A stretch of 64,000 nt of DNA from JBCBAP01 sp038532435 (GCA_038532435.1 JBCBAP010000001.1:62001-126000), one strand, 5' to 3'; shown: positions 43,092 through 52,203, counted from the first letter of the stretch. Notes: generated by a model from the letters alone, not told the origin. A program made the numbers and translations.

Positions 43092-43550
43092 ATGCCCAAG
43101 GTCGATCTCGCCAGCCTGCCCACCTACTCGGGTCCCGACGCGGTCGGTCATATCGCAGGGGAGCTCGGGGTCTACGTGGGCCGATCGATCTCCCGGGCTG
43201 CGGGGCTCAGGGCGCTCGGCGCGAACGTGGAAACGCTTCACCCCGGCGCGTCATCTTCCCATCGCCACTGGCACGATCTCACCGATGAACTCGTTGTCGT
43301 GCTCTCCGGAACGCTGACGCTGATCGAGGATGCGGGTGAGACGCCGCTTGGCCCGGGAGACATCGCAGCCTTCCCCGCCGGCGTGCCGAACGGCCATTGC
43401 CTGCGCAACCTTTCGACCGAACCGGGCACGTTTCTCGTGGTCGGGACGCGGGACCCGCGGGATGTCTGTCGGTACGCGGATCACGACCTTGCCCGGCAGC
43501 CCGACGGTCGCATCACGCGCCGCGACGGTGCGCCCCGGCTGGAGCGTTGA
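43092..43550 (+). CDS. Cupin domain-containing protein
   Basis: A 152-residue single-cupin protein. Metal-type histidines are in HPGASSSHRHWHDLTDELVVVLSGTLTLIED, followed by LGPGDIAAFPAGVPNGHCLRN. AAGGAG precedes the ATG. Such proteins can be sugar or metabolite binders or dioxygenase-like; no function can be assigned. It precedes the aminotransferase on the same strand. Confidence 0.85.
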   Translation: MPKVDLASLPTYSGPDAVGHIAGELGVYVGRSISRAAGLRALGANVETLHPGASSSHRHWHDLTDELVVVLSGTLTLIEDAGETPLGPGDIAAFPAGVPNGHCLRNLSTEPGTFLVVGTRDPRDVCRYADHDLARQPDGRITRRDGAPRLER

Positions 43551-43618
43551 TCCGCCGCTTGCCAAGCCTCTTTCCCGGCCTTTACATGGCGGCTGTTGTC
43601 CAGCCGTCGAGGTCCCTG

Positions 43619-44827
43619 ATGTCCCTGAGATTTGGTCCCACCACCCTTGCGATCCCCGGCCCCTCCATCGTCCCCGAGCGGGTCCTGCGGGCCATGCACC
43701 GCGCCTCTCCGAACATCTATGAGGGCGAGCTTGTCGACATGATGGATGGGTTGACCGCGGACCTGAAACGGGTCGCGCGGACGGCCCACGAGGTCGCGAT
43801 CTATATCGGTAACGGGCATGCGGCGTGGGAGGCTGCACTGTCGAATGTCTTCAGCCCCGGGGACAAGGCGCTGGTGCTTGTCACCGGCCGGTTCGCACTG
43901 GGTTGGGCGGACATGGCGACGGCCATGGGCGTCGACGTTGAGCTCATGGATTTCGGGACCGCCGCGCCGGTCGATCCGCAACAGGTCGAGGACCGCCTGC
44001 GGGCAGATACCGCAGGGGAGTTGAAGGCGGTTCTCACGGTCCACACTGACACCGCCTCCTCCGTCCGCAACGACATCCCCTCGATCCGTGCGGCGATGGA
44101 TCAGGCAGGCCACAGCGGCCTTCTGATGGTCGATTGCATCGCGTCGCTCGCCTGCGAGCCGTTCGAGATGGACGCGTGGGGGGTCGACGTGATGGTCGCG
44201 GGCTGCCAGAAGGGCTTGATGACACCCGCGGGCGTGAGTTTCACCTTCCACGGGCCGAAGGCAGCCGAGGCTGCGAAGACGGCGGAGTGCCGGACGAGCT
44301 ACTGGAACTGGGATCCGCGCACGGATCCGGATCTCTTCTACCAGCGGTTTGCGGGGACCGCGCCGACCCACCACCTCTACGGTCTGCGCGAGGCGCTGAC
44401 GATGCTGCTGGAGGAAGAGGGGCTGGAGGCCTGCTGGGCCCGTCACCAGCACTTCGCGGAGACACTCTGGGCCGCAACGGATCATTGGGCGGAGGGACAG
44501 GCGCTCGCCTGCAATATCCGCGACCGGGCGCACCGTTCGATTGCTGTCACCACCCTCCGGATCGAGGGGCGTGCCGCGTCGGAGGTGCGCGCCTGGTGCG
44601 AGGCTGCCGCGGGTCTCACGCTCGGGATCGGCCTGGGGCTTGACGCTGCGGGAACGCCGCCCTCCGACGGGATCTTCCGCATCGGTCATATGGGGCATCT
44701 GAGCGCGCACAACTTCCTGGGCACGATCGCGACGGTGGACGCGGCCCTGAAGGCGCTGGAGGTTCCTCACGGGGAAGGGGCTGTCGCGGCTGCAACCATG
44801 GAGATCGCGCGCCGCGCGGCCGCCTGA
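43619..44827 (+). CDS. Class V aminotransferase (alanine/serine-glyoxylate type)
   Basis: A 402-residue PLP enzyme. It begins GPTTLAIPGPSIVPERVLRAM, has IYIGNGHAAWEAALSNVFSPGD, VDCIASLACEPFEMDAWGVDV, and the Schiff-base Lys in VAGCQKGLMTPAGVSF. It resembles alanine-, serine- or pyridoxamine-pyruvate aminotransferases. ATG at 43619 follows GAGGT; the long upstream frame overlaps the cupin gene. The exact substrate pair is unknown. Confidence 0.87.
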   Translation: MSLRFGPTTLAIPGPSIVPERVLRAMHRASPNIYEGELVDMMDGLTADLKRVARTAHEVAIYIGNGHAAWEAALSNVFSPGDKALVLVTGRFALGWADMATAMGVDVELMDFGTAAPVDPQQVEDRLRADTAGELKAVLTVHTDTASSVRNDIPSIRAAMDQAGHSGLLMVDCIASLACEPFEMDAWGVDVMVAGCQKGLMTPAGVSFTFHGPKAAEAAKTAECRTSYWNWDPRTDPDLFYQRFAGTAPTHHLYGLREALTMLLEEEGLEACWARHQHFAETLWAATDHWAEGQALACNIRDRAHRSIAVTTLRIEGRAASEVRAWCEAAAGLTLGIGLGLDAAGTPPSDGIFRIGHMGHLSAHNFLGTIATVDAALKALEVPHGEGAVAAATMEIARRAAA

Positions 44828-44830
44828 TCG

Positions 44831-46636
44831 TCAGAACAGGATCTCGATGAGCTTCCGGTCCTCAGCCGCAGGTCCGGCCCCAAGCCGGTAGCGGCTTGGC
44901 GGCGCTGCATCCGCCTTCAGTCCGGTTTCGAAGAGGGCGCGGGTCCCGGTGGGGGCCGTAAGCGTCCAGTCCACATCCGGCAGGTCCATGTCCGCCAGAC
45001 CCGCGCCGAACATCTGTTCAAGCCGCGCGCTGAACGGCTCTGCGTCGATCCAGAGAGGGTCCCGTCCCGCCAGCATCCCGAACCCGCCGCCTCCCGCCGC
45101 CCGGTAGGAGTTTGTGATCGCTGTGAAAGTCATCTCCGGCGTCACCGGCGCGCCCCGGAACCTGATGTCGCGCACACGCCCTTCGGCCCCGGTCAGTTCC
45201 CCGGCCGTTCCGAACTTCGGGCGCCGGGTGAGGTCGATGGTGAAGGTGAGGTCCGTGAAAGTGTCGAAATTGAAGCCGGGCACGTCCGCATCCAGCAGGA
45301 GGAGCGGCCCTTCATCTTTCACAACCGCGTAATGCGCCGCGCTTTGCTCGACCCAGTCCATGAGGTCAGATCCGGAGACGGAGAGCACGACGATATGGTT
45401 TTCGAAGGGACAGAGGTCCGAGCATGCCCTGCGCGCGACCTGTCCGGCATCGACGGAGGTGTAGCCGCTGCTTCGCCCGGATTTGAACGCGCTCGTCGCG
45501 GACAGGAGTGGCCCGGGCAGGTCCGGGCGGACCTCGCGCACGACAGCGAGCTGCGCTGCGTGCAGGAACCGCACGGCGGGCGTCGGGACGAGGCTCGCAT
45601 AGTGGGTGCGCAGGGGAACGGGCGTTGTGCCGATCGTCTCCGCCATGAAGGACCGTGTGCCCGCTCGTACCGGTGCGAGATCCCGCTCGAGCGGTCCGGG
45701 ACCGGACGTTTCGCCTACGTTTCGCAACTGGCCCGTGCCGTCCTGCACCTCCCACCCCCCGTCGCTGTGCGCAAGGGCGAGGTCGATGATGCCGAGGGAC
45801 CGTCCGTGGGACCGGGCCATGACGAGGGGCGTGCCCGCGATGCACCCCCGTTCGAGGTCGATACCGGGCAGGTCACGCCATCCCTCCCCGGGAAAAGCGT
45901 AGTGCTGATGCCCGGCGATGACCGCATCCACCTCTGGAATCTCCGCGATGCGCAACGCCGCCTGCTCCTCCCGATGGGGATCGTCGGGGGGGACCAGCCC
46001 CGTATGGGCAAGCGCGATGACAAGGTCGCAGTCTCTGGACAGGTCCCGGGCCCACGCCGCTGCTGCATCCTCGGCTGCGCGCACGTGGAACGCTCCATTA
46101 AATGTGTGCCGGTGCCAGAACCGGACGCGGGGTGGCATCACGCCGACGATGCCGATGCGGAGGCGTTCCGCCGACCCGTCCGCCATCGCGATCTGCCGCT
46201 CCAGCCGCGCGACGGGCGGAAAGTAGGGTGTGTCGTCGGTTGGTGCGCTGCCCATCTCTCGCACGATGTTGGCACAGACCACCGGAAACCGCGCCTGCCC
46301 GTAGGCGCGTGCAACCGCATCAAGGCCGAAATCGAACTCGTGATTGCCGAGCGTCGCCGCGTCGTAGCCCAGTGCGTTGAAGGCCGCGATCATCGGGTGG
46401 GGCGCGTCATCCGGCTGGGTCTCGACCCACTGGGCAATCGGCGTGCCTTGAATGGCATCGCCATTGTCCATCAGCAGGCTGTTGGCAACCTCCGCCCGCG
46501 CCGCCTCTATCAGGGGAACCAGCGCCTCGAGCCCTTCGGTCTGCGGCCTGTCCTGGTGGAAGTCGAAGGCGCACAGGGACATGTGCAGGTCAGTCGTGCT
46601 GATCAGGCGAAGAGTTGCGGTTCGGGTATCGGTCAT
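44831..46636 (-). CDS. 5'-nucleotidase / 2',3'-cyclic phosphodiesterase family protein
   Basis: A 601-residue two-domain enzyme. The calcineurin-like domain has STTDLHMSL, LLMDNGDAIQGTP, LGNHEFDFG, ALAHTGLVPPDD and IAGHQHYAFPG. The C-terminal nucleotidase domain has FENHIVVLSVSGSDLMDWVEQSA. It is related to CpdB/2',3'-cyclic-nucleotide 2'-phosphodiesterase, but no signal peptide is seen, unlike the usual periplasmic forms. No ribosome binding site is clear. It is divergent from the hydrolase gene. Confidence 0.86.
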   Translation of the reverse strand: MTDTRTATLRLISTTDLHMSLCAFDFHQDRPQTEGLEALVPLIEAARAEVANSLLMDNGDAIQGTPIAQWVETQPDDAPHPMIAAFNALGYDAATLGNHEFDFGLDAVARAYGQARFPVVCANIVREMGSAPTDDTPYFPPVARLERQIAMADGSAERLRIGIVGVMPPRVRFWHRHTFNGAFHVRAAEDAAAAWARDLSRDCDLVIALAHTGLVPPDDPHREEQAALRIAEIPEVDAVIAGHQHYAFPGEGWRDLPGIDLERGCIAGTPLVMARSHGRSLGIIDLALAHSDGGWEVQDGTGQLRNVGETSGPGPLERDLAPVRAGTRSFMAETIGTTPVPLRTHYASLVPTPAVRFLHAAQLAVVREVRPDLPGPLLSATSAFKSGRSSGYTSVDAGQVARRACSDLCPFENHIVVLSVSGSDLMDWVEQSAAHYAVVKDEGPLLLLDADVPGFNFDTFTDLTFTIDLTRRPKFGTAGELTGAEGRVRDIRFRGAPVTPEMTFTAITNSYRAAGGGGFGMLAGRDPLWIDAEPFSARLEQMFGAGLADMDLPDVDWTLTAPTGTRALFETGLKADAAPPSRYRLGAGPAAEDRKLIEILF

Positions 46637-46740
46637 TGCGCGGGACGCTTACAACTATGGGGTGTAATGATGCGCTACCCTTGCAGGTTTGAAACGCGGA
46701 CTGCAATACAAACCCGACATCGCGATGACGGAGGGTGAGC

Positions 46741-47505
46741 ATGCTGTCGTATCAACGGTTTGGGGCCGATCAGGGCGGGCGGCCGATCCTGATCGCCCAC
46801 GGTCTCTTCGGTTCCGGCAGGAATTGGGGCGCGATTGCAAAAAGGCTTGCCCAGGCGCGCCCGGTCACCACCGTCGACATGCGCAACCATGGGTCGAGCT
46901 TTCGCGCCCCGACCCAAAGCTACGAAGAGATGGCGGCGGATCTGGCGGAGGTGATCCGCGATCATGACGGACCCATGGATGTGCTCGGCCACTCCATGGG
47001 CGGCAAGGCCGCGATGGCCCTTGCGCTGACAGAACCGGAGCGCGTCGCCCGCCTCATCGTGGGGGACATCGCACCAGTGAGCTACGGCCATTCCCACAGC
47101 GGTTACATCGCCGCCATGCGGGCGCTCGACCTCTCCTCCGTCACCCGGCGCAGCGAGGCGGACAGGGCGCTGCGGGAAAGCATTGATGACGCGGCACAGC
47201 GTGCCTTCCTGCTCCAGAGCCTGCAGGTCACTGACGGGCGGGCGGTGTGGCTCCTCAACCTCGACGCGCTGGATGCGGCGATGCCGCAGATCCTCGACTT
47301 TCCGACCTTTTCGACATCGTTCGATCGACCCGCGCTCTTCGTGTCGGGGAGCGAGTCGGCTTATGTCACCGCGGAGCATCGTCCCGCGATCAGGGCGCTC
47401 TTTCCCGCCGCCCGGTTCGTGGCGGTCAAGGGAGCCGGACACTGGCTTCATGCGGACAACCCCAACGCGTTCGTTGAGGTTGTCGAGGGTTTTCTGGGCC
47501 GGTGA
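46741..47505 (+). CDS. Alpha/beta hydrolase (YbfF-like esterase)
   Basis: A 254-residue alpha/beta hydrolase. The oxyanion HGLFGSGRNW lies after strand 3, the nucleophile elbow is GHSMGGKAAMALAL (Ser), and the final His is in GAGHWLHADNP. The VDMRNHGSS motif matches the YbfF esterase group. ATG at 46741 was chosen since GGAGGG lies 5 nt before it; a GTG at 46735 overlaps that site. Confidence 0.88.
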   Translation: MLSYQRFGADQGGRPILIAHGLFGSGRNWGAIAKRLAQARPVTTVDMRNHGSSFRAPTQSYEEMAADLAEVIRDHDGPMDVLGHSMGGKAAMALALTEPERVARLIVGDIAPVSYGHSHSGYIAAMRALDLSSVTRRSEADRALRESIDDAAQRAFLLQSLQVTDGRAVWLLNLDALDAAMPQILDFPTFSTSFDRPALFVSGSESAYVTAEHRPAIRALFPAARFVAVKGAGHWLHADNPNAFVEVVEGFLGR

Positions 47506-47508
47506 GCT

Positions 47509-48705
47509 TCAGCCGAGCCGTTCGATCGCGATGGCAATGCCCTGACCGCCGCCGATGCACATGGTGATCAGGCCGTAGCGCCCGTCGATGCGGTCGAGCT
47601 CCGCCAGAGCCTTCACCGTGATGATGGCCCCGGTTGCCCCGACCGGATGGCCAAGCGCGATGGCCCCGCCGTTCGGGTTCACCTTCGCCGGATCAAGGCC
47701 CAGCGACTGGGTGACGGCGCAGGCCTGTGCGGCAAATGCCTCGTTCGACTCGATCACATCGAACTGGTCCGCGGTAAGGCCGGTCCGCTCGAGCAGCTTC
47801 TCGACCGCGGGGATCGGCCCGATGCCCATGACGTCGGGCCGTACGCCCGCATGGGCGTAGCCGACGACCCGGGCACGGGGTTTCAGACCCGCACGCTCCG
47901 CCGCCTCGGCGTCCGCGACCACGATGGCCGCAGCGCCGTCATTGATGCCGGATGCGTTGCCCGCGGTCACCGACCCGTCCTTTTTGAAGACCGGGCGCAA
48001 TCCGGCGAGCGCCTCCGCATTTGTCGCCTTGGGGTGTTCGTCGGTGTCGAAAGGGACCATGTCCCGCTTCACCTTCACTTCGACGGGCACGATCTGATCC
48101 TTGAACCGGCCCTCAGCGATGGCGTGCGCGGCCCGGTTCTGGCTTTCGAGCGCAAAGGCATCCTGCGCCTCCCGGCTGATCTGGTGTTCGGCGGCCACGT
48201 TCTCCGCCGTTACCCCCATGTGCCCGGTGCCGAAGGGACAGTTGAGCGCGCCGAGCATCATGTCGAGCGTCTTTACATCGCCCATCTTGGTGCCCCAGCG
48301 GGCGCCTTGCATGACGTAGGGCGAGCGGGACATGCTTTCCGCCCCGCCGGCAAGCGCGTATTCGGTGTCCCCCAGCATGACGGACTGCACGGCGGACACG
48401 ATGGCCTGAGCGCCGGACCCGCAGAGCCGGTTCACGTTCATCGCGGGCGTTGTTTCCGGAACGCCAGCCTCCATCGCTGCCACGCGGGACAGGTACATGT
48501 CCCGTGGGTCGGTGTTGATCACATGACCGTAGGCGACGTGGCCGATCTGTGCGCCCTCAACGCCGGACCGCTCCAGCGCCGCCTTCGCAACCGTGGCGCC
48601 GAGATCGATAGGGCTGGTGCCTGCGAGCTTGCCGCCGAAGGTTCCGATGGCGGTGCGGGCACCGTCGAGGATGACGACATCGCGGGTGGTGAAATCGCGG
48701 GGCAT
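47509..48705 (-). CDS. Acetyl-CoA acetyltransferase (thiolase)
   Basis: A 398-residue thiolase. The nucleophile is C95 in VNRLCGSGAQAIVSA, the base His is in NPNGGAIALGHPVGATGA and the second Cys is in MCIGGGQGIAIA near the C-terminus. AAAGGACC precedes the ATG. It follows maiA after 92 nt on the same strand, so it may thiolyse acetoacetyl-CoA produced from homogentisate. Use in polyhydroxyalkanoate synthesis is also possible. Confidence 0.9.
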   Translation of the reverse strand: MPRDFTTRDVVILDGARTAIGTFGGKLAGTSPIDLGATVAKAALERSGVEGAQIGHVAYGHVINTDPRDMYLSRVAAMEAGVPETTPAMNVNRLCGSGAQAIVSAVQSVMLGDTEYALAGGAESMSRSPYVMQGARWGTKMGDVKTLDMMLGALNCPFGTGHMGVTAENVAAEHQISREAQDAFALESQNRAAHAIAEGRFKDQIVPVEVKVKRDMVPFDTDEHPKATNAEALAGLRPVFKKDGSVTAGNASGINDGAAAIVVADAEAAERAGLKPRARVVGYAHAGVRPDVMGIGPIPAVEKLLERTGLTADQFDVIESNEAFAAQACAVTQSLGLDPAKVNPNGGAIALGHPVGATGAIITVKALAELDRIDGRYGLITMCIGGGQGIAIAIERLG

Positions 48706-48797
48706 GAGCGGTCCTTTCCCTGGAGTGATTTTGCCGCCAGCATCGCGCCGGCGGGGCGTACGTCAACACTTTCCCCGCGTCACGGGGACCGGTGTGG

Positions 48798-49433
48798 CTA
48801 GGCTTCCGGCGGCTTGACCTGTTCAGGATGGGCCGCAGCGAGGGCGGGGATCTCCTCAAGCGCTGCGCGCACCCGTCCGATGCGCTGCAGATGCGCAACC
48901 GGGACCCCCCATCGGTCCGCGTTGAAGAGCTGCGGCAACAGGCACAGATCTGCGAGGCCGACGCGATCCCCGTGGCAGAAGCGCCCGGTCGCGGGATCGT
49001 CGAGCAGCGCCTCGAACGCCTCGAGCCCCCGGGGGATGAACCGGTGCATCCACGGCCCGATATCCCCGTCCCCGCTCCCGGCCCGCGCAACGGAAAGGTT
49101 GCACACCGGGTGGATGTCCATGGCGATCACGTGGGCGAGCGTCCGCACCCGCTGTCGTCCCACCGCATCACGGGGAAGCCAGCCCACGGACCGCGTCTCA
49201 TCGAGATATTCGAGGATCGTGACGGACTGCGTCAGCATCCGCCCGTCGATCCAGAGCGCGGGAACAAACCCCTGCGGGTTCCGCGCCCGGTGTTCGGGTT
49301 CAAGATGCGCCCCCGCACGCAGGTCGACGGGCACCGGCGTGTAGTCCATGTCCAAGAGTGCGAGGGCAAGGCGCAGCCGGTAGGCGGCGGAGGAGTAATG
49401 GTAGTCGTAGAGGATTGTCTCAGACGCTGTCAT
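48798..49433 (-). CDS. maiA: Maleylacetoacetate isomerase
   Basis: A 211-residue zeta-class glutathione transferase that isomerises maleylacetoacetate to fumarylacetoacetate. The N-terminal YDYHYSSAAYRLRLALAL holds the SS motif of the zeta class, followed by NPQGFVPAL and the SVTILEYLDE thioredoxin-fold region, and the C-terminal GLADLCLLPQLFNADRW. It overlaps the marR gene by 14 nt, so marR and maiA form one leftward unit beside hmgA. Confidence 0.92.
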   Translation of the reverse strand: MTASETILYDYHYSSAAYRLRLALALLDMDYTPVPVDLRAGAHLEPEHRARNPQGFVPALWIDGRMLTQSVTILEYLDETRSVGWLPRDAVGRQRVRTLAHVIAMDIHPVCNLSVARAGSGDGDIGPWMHRFIPRGLEAFEALLDDPATGRFCHGDRVGLADLCLLPQLFNADRWGVPVAHLQRIGRVRAALEEIPALAAAHPEQVKPPEA

Positions 49434-49860
49434 CGGGTGGGTCCATCATGGCCGCGAGAAGGGGGCGCAGATCATCCCGCATCGCCTGCGGCAGACGCGC
49501 GATCAACGCGCGCTCATAGTCCCGGGCGAGCGGAATGATCCGGTTCATCACGTCCAGCCCCGCGTCGGTCAGGGTCAGCGAGACGAGCCGCTTGTCGGAG
49601 GCATGTTCAGCCTTCACCACGAGCCCCCGCTCTTCCAGCCGGGCTGCGGCGCGGGAGACTTTGGACTTGTCCATATCGACCTGGCGGTGGATCTCCCGCA
49701 CGCTCACCTCCCCCTGCTGGCTGAGGTGGGCGATGACCCGCCATTCCGGGATCGAAAGGCCCGCCTCGCGCATGTAGAGCTCCGCAAACTCCCGGCTGAC
49801 CCGGCTCGCGATGACCGCGAGCTGGTAGGGCAAAAAGGTGCCGAGATCGAAATCCGTCAT
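49420..49860 (-). CDS. MarR family regulator of homogentisate catabolism
   Basis: A 146-residue winged-helix regulator. EWRVIAHLSQQGEVSVREIHRQVDMDKSKVSRAAARLEERG is the DNA-binding region, followed by a wing with DKR. A GGAGA site precedes the ATG. It is divergent from hmgA, with a palindrome between them, so it probably senses a homogentisate-pathway intermediate. It is paralogous to the MarR at 13485. Confidence 0.88.
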   Translation of the reverse strand: MTDFDLGTFLPYQLAVIASRVSREFAELYMREAGLSIPEWRVIAHLSQQGEVSVREIHRQVDMDKSKVSRAAARLEERGLVVKAEHASDKRLVSLTLTDAGLDVMNRIIPLARDYERALIARLPQAMRDDLRPLLAAMMDPPDDSV

Positions 49861-49891
49861 CCGCGTCTCCAGTGCTTGGGACCGGTCTAGC

Positions 49892-49919
49892 TTGACATCG
49901 TTTCATTTGCAACGATATT
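49892..49919 (+). promoter_or_regulatory. Promoter of hmgA
   Basis: TTGACA at 49892-49897 is a perfect -35, followed by a 16-nt spacer and GATATT (4/6) at 49914-49919 as -10. It lies about 30 bp before the hmgA start and is overlapped by the MarR-type palindrome. Confidence 0.6.
49897..49916. promoter_or_regulatory. MarR operator between marR and hmgA
   Basis: ATCGTT-tcatttgc-AACGAT is a 20-bp palindrome with perfect 6-bp arms and inner CA/TG symmetry. It overlaps the spacer and part of the -10 of the hmgA promoter, so binding would block RNA polymerase. The divergent MarR is the natural candidate. Confidence 0.72.
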
Positions 49920-49949
49920 GATCCTATCCCTTCGCTGCAGGAGCGCGCC

Positions 49950-51308
49950 ATGAACCGCCAGACCGTGATTGACCGGGCCGCAGATCCCCGGGACACCGCA
50001 ACCGCCTTCGACTACATGCCGGGCTTCGGCAACGATTTCGAGACGGAGGCGCTGCCCGACGCGTTGCCCGAGGGCCGCAACTCGCCCCAGCGCTGCAACT
50101 ATGGCCTCTATGCCGAACAGCTCTCCGGCACGCCCTTCACCGCGCCGCGGGGGCGCAACGAGCGGACATGGTGCTACCGGATCCGCCCGTCGGTAAAACA
50201 TGTGAAGCGCTTCACCCGGATCGAGTTGCCTTACTGGAAGTCCGCCCCGTGCATCGCCGACCATGTGGAATCCCTCGGTCAGTACCGCTGGGATCCGGTT
50301 CCGATGACGGACGCGCCGCTTACCTTCCTCACCGGCATGCGCAGCATGACTACCGCGGGGGACGTGAACACCCAGGTCGGGATGGCTGCCCACACCTATC
50401 TCGTCACCGCCGATATGGAGGATGAGTATTTCTATTCCGCCGATTCCGAGCTGATGGTGGTGCCTCAGGACGGCACGCTCATTTTCTGGACCGAGCTCGG
50501 TCGGATGCGCGTCGAACCGCTCGAGATCGCGGTCATCCCCCGAGGTATGGTGTTCCGCGTCACCCTCGCCGACGGCCCCGCGCGCGGCTTCGTTTGTGAG
50601 AATTACGGCCAGAAGTTCGAGATGCCGGGCCGGGGCCCGATCGGGGCCAACTGCCTCGCCAATCCCCGCGACTTCAAGACGCCGGTCGCCTGGTTCGAGG
50701 ATCGCGACGCCCCTTCCCGCGTCGTCATCAAATGGTGCGGCCAGTTCCACGAAACCCGCATCGACCACAGCCCGCTCGATGTGGTGGCCTGGCACGGCAA
50801 CTACGCGCCCTGCAAGTATGACCTGCGCACCTTCTCGCCGGTCGGGGCCATTGCCTTCGACCATCCGGATCCGTCGATCTTCACGGTCCTGACCGCGCCC
50901 TCCGGCGTGGAAGGCACGGCAAACATCGATTTCGTCATCTTCCCCGAACGCTGGATGGTGGGCGAAAACACGTTCCGCCCGCCCTGGTATCACAAGAACA
51001 TCATGTCCGAGTTCATGGGCAACGTGTACGGGCAGTACGATGCGAAGCCGAAAGGGTTCGTGCCCGGCGGCATGAGCCTGCACAACATGATGCTGCCCCA
51101 CGGCCCAGACGCGCCCGCGTTTGAGAAGGCCTCGACTGAGGAACAGGTCCCCCACAAGCTGACCAACACGATGGCCTTCATGTTCGAAACCCGCTTTCCC
51201 CAGCACCTGACCGAATTCGCAGCCCATGAGGCGCCTCTGCAGGATGACTATATCGACTGCTGGGCGGACCTCGAGAAGAAGTTCGATGGCAGCCCCGGAC
51301 TGAAGTGA
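49950..51308 (+). CDS. hmgA: Homogentisate 1,2-dioxygenase
   Basis: A 452-residue iron enzyme that opens the homogentisate ring to maleylacetoacetate. Family blocks include YMPGFGNDFETEALPDALP, the Fe ligands in PPWYHKNIMSEFMGNVYG (His and Glu) and SLHNMMLPHGPD (His). GCAGGAG precedes the ATG. It is divergent from marR-maiA with a clear promoter and operator. A hairpin terminator follows. Confidence 0.96.
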   Translation: MNRQTVIDRAADPRDTATAFDYMPGFGNDFETEALPDALPEGRNSPQRCNYGLYAEQLSGTPFTAPRGRNERTWCYRIRPSVKHVKRFTRIELPYWKSAPCIADHVESLGQYRWDPVPMTDAPLTFLTGMRSMTTAGDVNTQVGMAAHTYLVTADMEDEYFYSADSELMVVPQDGTLIFWTELGRMRVEPLEIAVIPRGMVFRVTLADGPARGFVCENYGQKFEMPGRGPIGANCLANPRDFKTPVAWFEDRDAPSRVVIKWCGQFHETRIDHSPLDVVAWHGNYAPCKYDLRTFSPVGAIAFDHPDPSIFTVLTAPSGVEGTANIDFVIFPERWMVGENTFRPPWYHKNIMSEFMGNVYGQYDAKPKGFVPGGMSLHNMMLPHGPDAPAFEKASTEEQVPHKLTNTMAFMFETRFPQHLTEFAAHEAPLQDDYIDCWADLEKKFDGSPGLK

Positions 51309-51319
51309 CCGCGCCAAAG

Positions 51320-51349
51320 AAGGCGAGACAAACCGCACCGTCTCACCTT
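51320..51349 (+). terminator. Hairpin terminator after hmgA
   Basis: AAGGCGAGAC pairs with GTCTCACCTT (one mismatch) around a 10-nt loop, starting 11 nt after the hmgA stop. The sequence after it is CTCCAC, without a T-run. Confidence 0.5.
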
Positions 51350-51384
51350 CTCCACAAGGTTCGTTAGAAGCGGACAGACCAGAT

Positions 51385-51419
51385 TCTTCTGGCCAGAAAT
51401 ATCCCCGCCGGAGGCTCCA
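51385..51419 (+). repeat. Intergenic repeat element, copy 2
   Basis: A 35-nt copy of the element at 41828-41861, identical except for an inserted G in the run after TGGCCA. It lies between hmgA and the Lin0512 pair, in the same orientation. Confidence 0.8.
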
Positions 51420-51493
51420 TCCCCTCTCCACCCGTACCGCCGCCCTTGACGGCGCGCCGGGCCTCCGCTCTCAAGGGGCAAAGGGAGGCGCGC

Positions 51494-51844
51494 ATGACCC
51501 ACAGACTGCTCACGGAATTCGGTATGGGCACCTCGCTCCGCCGCGGAGACTACACGCAGGCCGCAACCCGGGCCATCGAAGACGCGCTCTGGCACAACTC
51601 GATCAATCTCGCTGAGCTCTTCGGGTTTCCCAAGGAGGCGATGATCCTGACCGTCGAGGTGGGCGTGCAGCGGCCTGACGCGGTCGACACGGACGCGCTC
51701 AAGGCGATCTTCCCCTACGGTCAGCCGACGGTGAAGGTCCACCAGGGCGGGCTCGACATCCCGCGCCCGCGTGCGGACGGGAACCCCACGATCATCGCGA
51801 ATGTCGCGATCTCAGTCTCCTTCGATATGGAGCCCGCGCCATGA
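51494..51844 (+). CDS. Lin0512 family protein, paralogue 1
   Basis: A 116-residue protein of the Lin0512 family (unknown function). Blocks are TEFGMGTSLRRGDYTQAATRAIEDALWHNSI and VGVQRPDAVDTDAL. AGGGAGG precedes the ATG at 51494; the longer frame is not supported. It overlaps the second paralogue as ATGA. The shared motifs suggest the two proteins may form a heteromer. Confidence 0.85.
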   Translation: MTHRLLTEFGMGTSLRRGDYTQAATRAIEDALWHNSINLAELFGFPKEAMILTVEVGVQRPDAVDTDALKAIFPYGQPTVKVHQGGLDIPRPRADGNPTIIANVAISVSFDMEPAP

Positions 51845-52203
51845 CCGATCATCGGATCATCATCGAGATGGGGATGGGCAACGACCTGCACGGCATGGAC
51901 TATACCAAGGCCGCGGCGCGGGCGATCGAGGATGCGATCCGCCATTCCTCCATCCCGCTCTTCGAACGGCTCGACCTGTCCCACGATCTGATGCGCGTGC
52001 AGGTCACCGTCGGTGTGCAGGAGCCTGACATGGTCGACACCGACGCGCTGCGCGTGGCGCTGCCCCGCGGCCATGCGACCGTGACCGCCGTGCCCGGGGG
52101 GCTGAACGTGGAGAACCCCGAAACCGGTGGAACCATCGTGATCGCCTCAGCGGCGGTGGAGGCCTTTCTGCCGCCCCAGACCGGTTGGCGCCTGACATCC
52201 TGA
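51841..52203 (+). CDS. Lin0512 family protein, paralogue 2
   Basis: A 120-residue second Lin0512 protein: IEMGMGNDLHGMDYTKAAARAIEDAIRHSSI and VGVQEPDMVDTDAL line up with the first copy, while the C-termini differ. The overlap (ATGA) with copy 1 shows translational coupling. No catalytic residues are established for the family; the GMG and D-T-D stretches are the most conserved between the two copies. Confidence 0.85.
   Translation: MTDHRIIIEMGMGNDLHGMDYTKAAARAIEDAIRHSSIPLFERLDLSHDLMRVQVTVGVQEPDMVDTDALRVALPRGHATVTAVPGGLNVENPETGGTIVIASAAVEAFLPPQTGWRLTS

Noticed and set aside
49887..51431. A 514-codon minus-strand open frame
   Set aside because: It is antisense to hmgA, which matches its family throughout.
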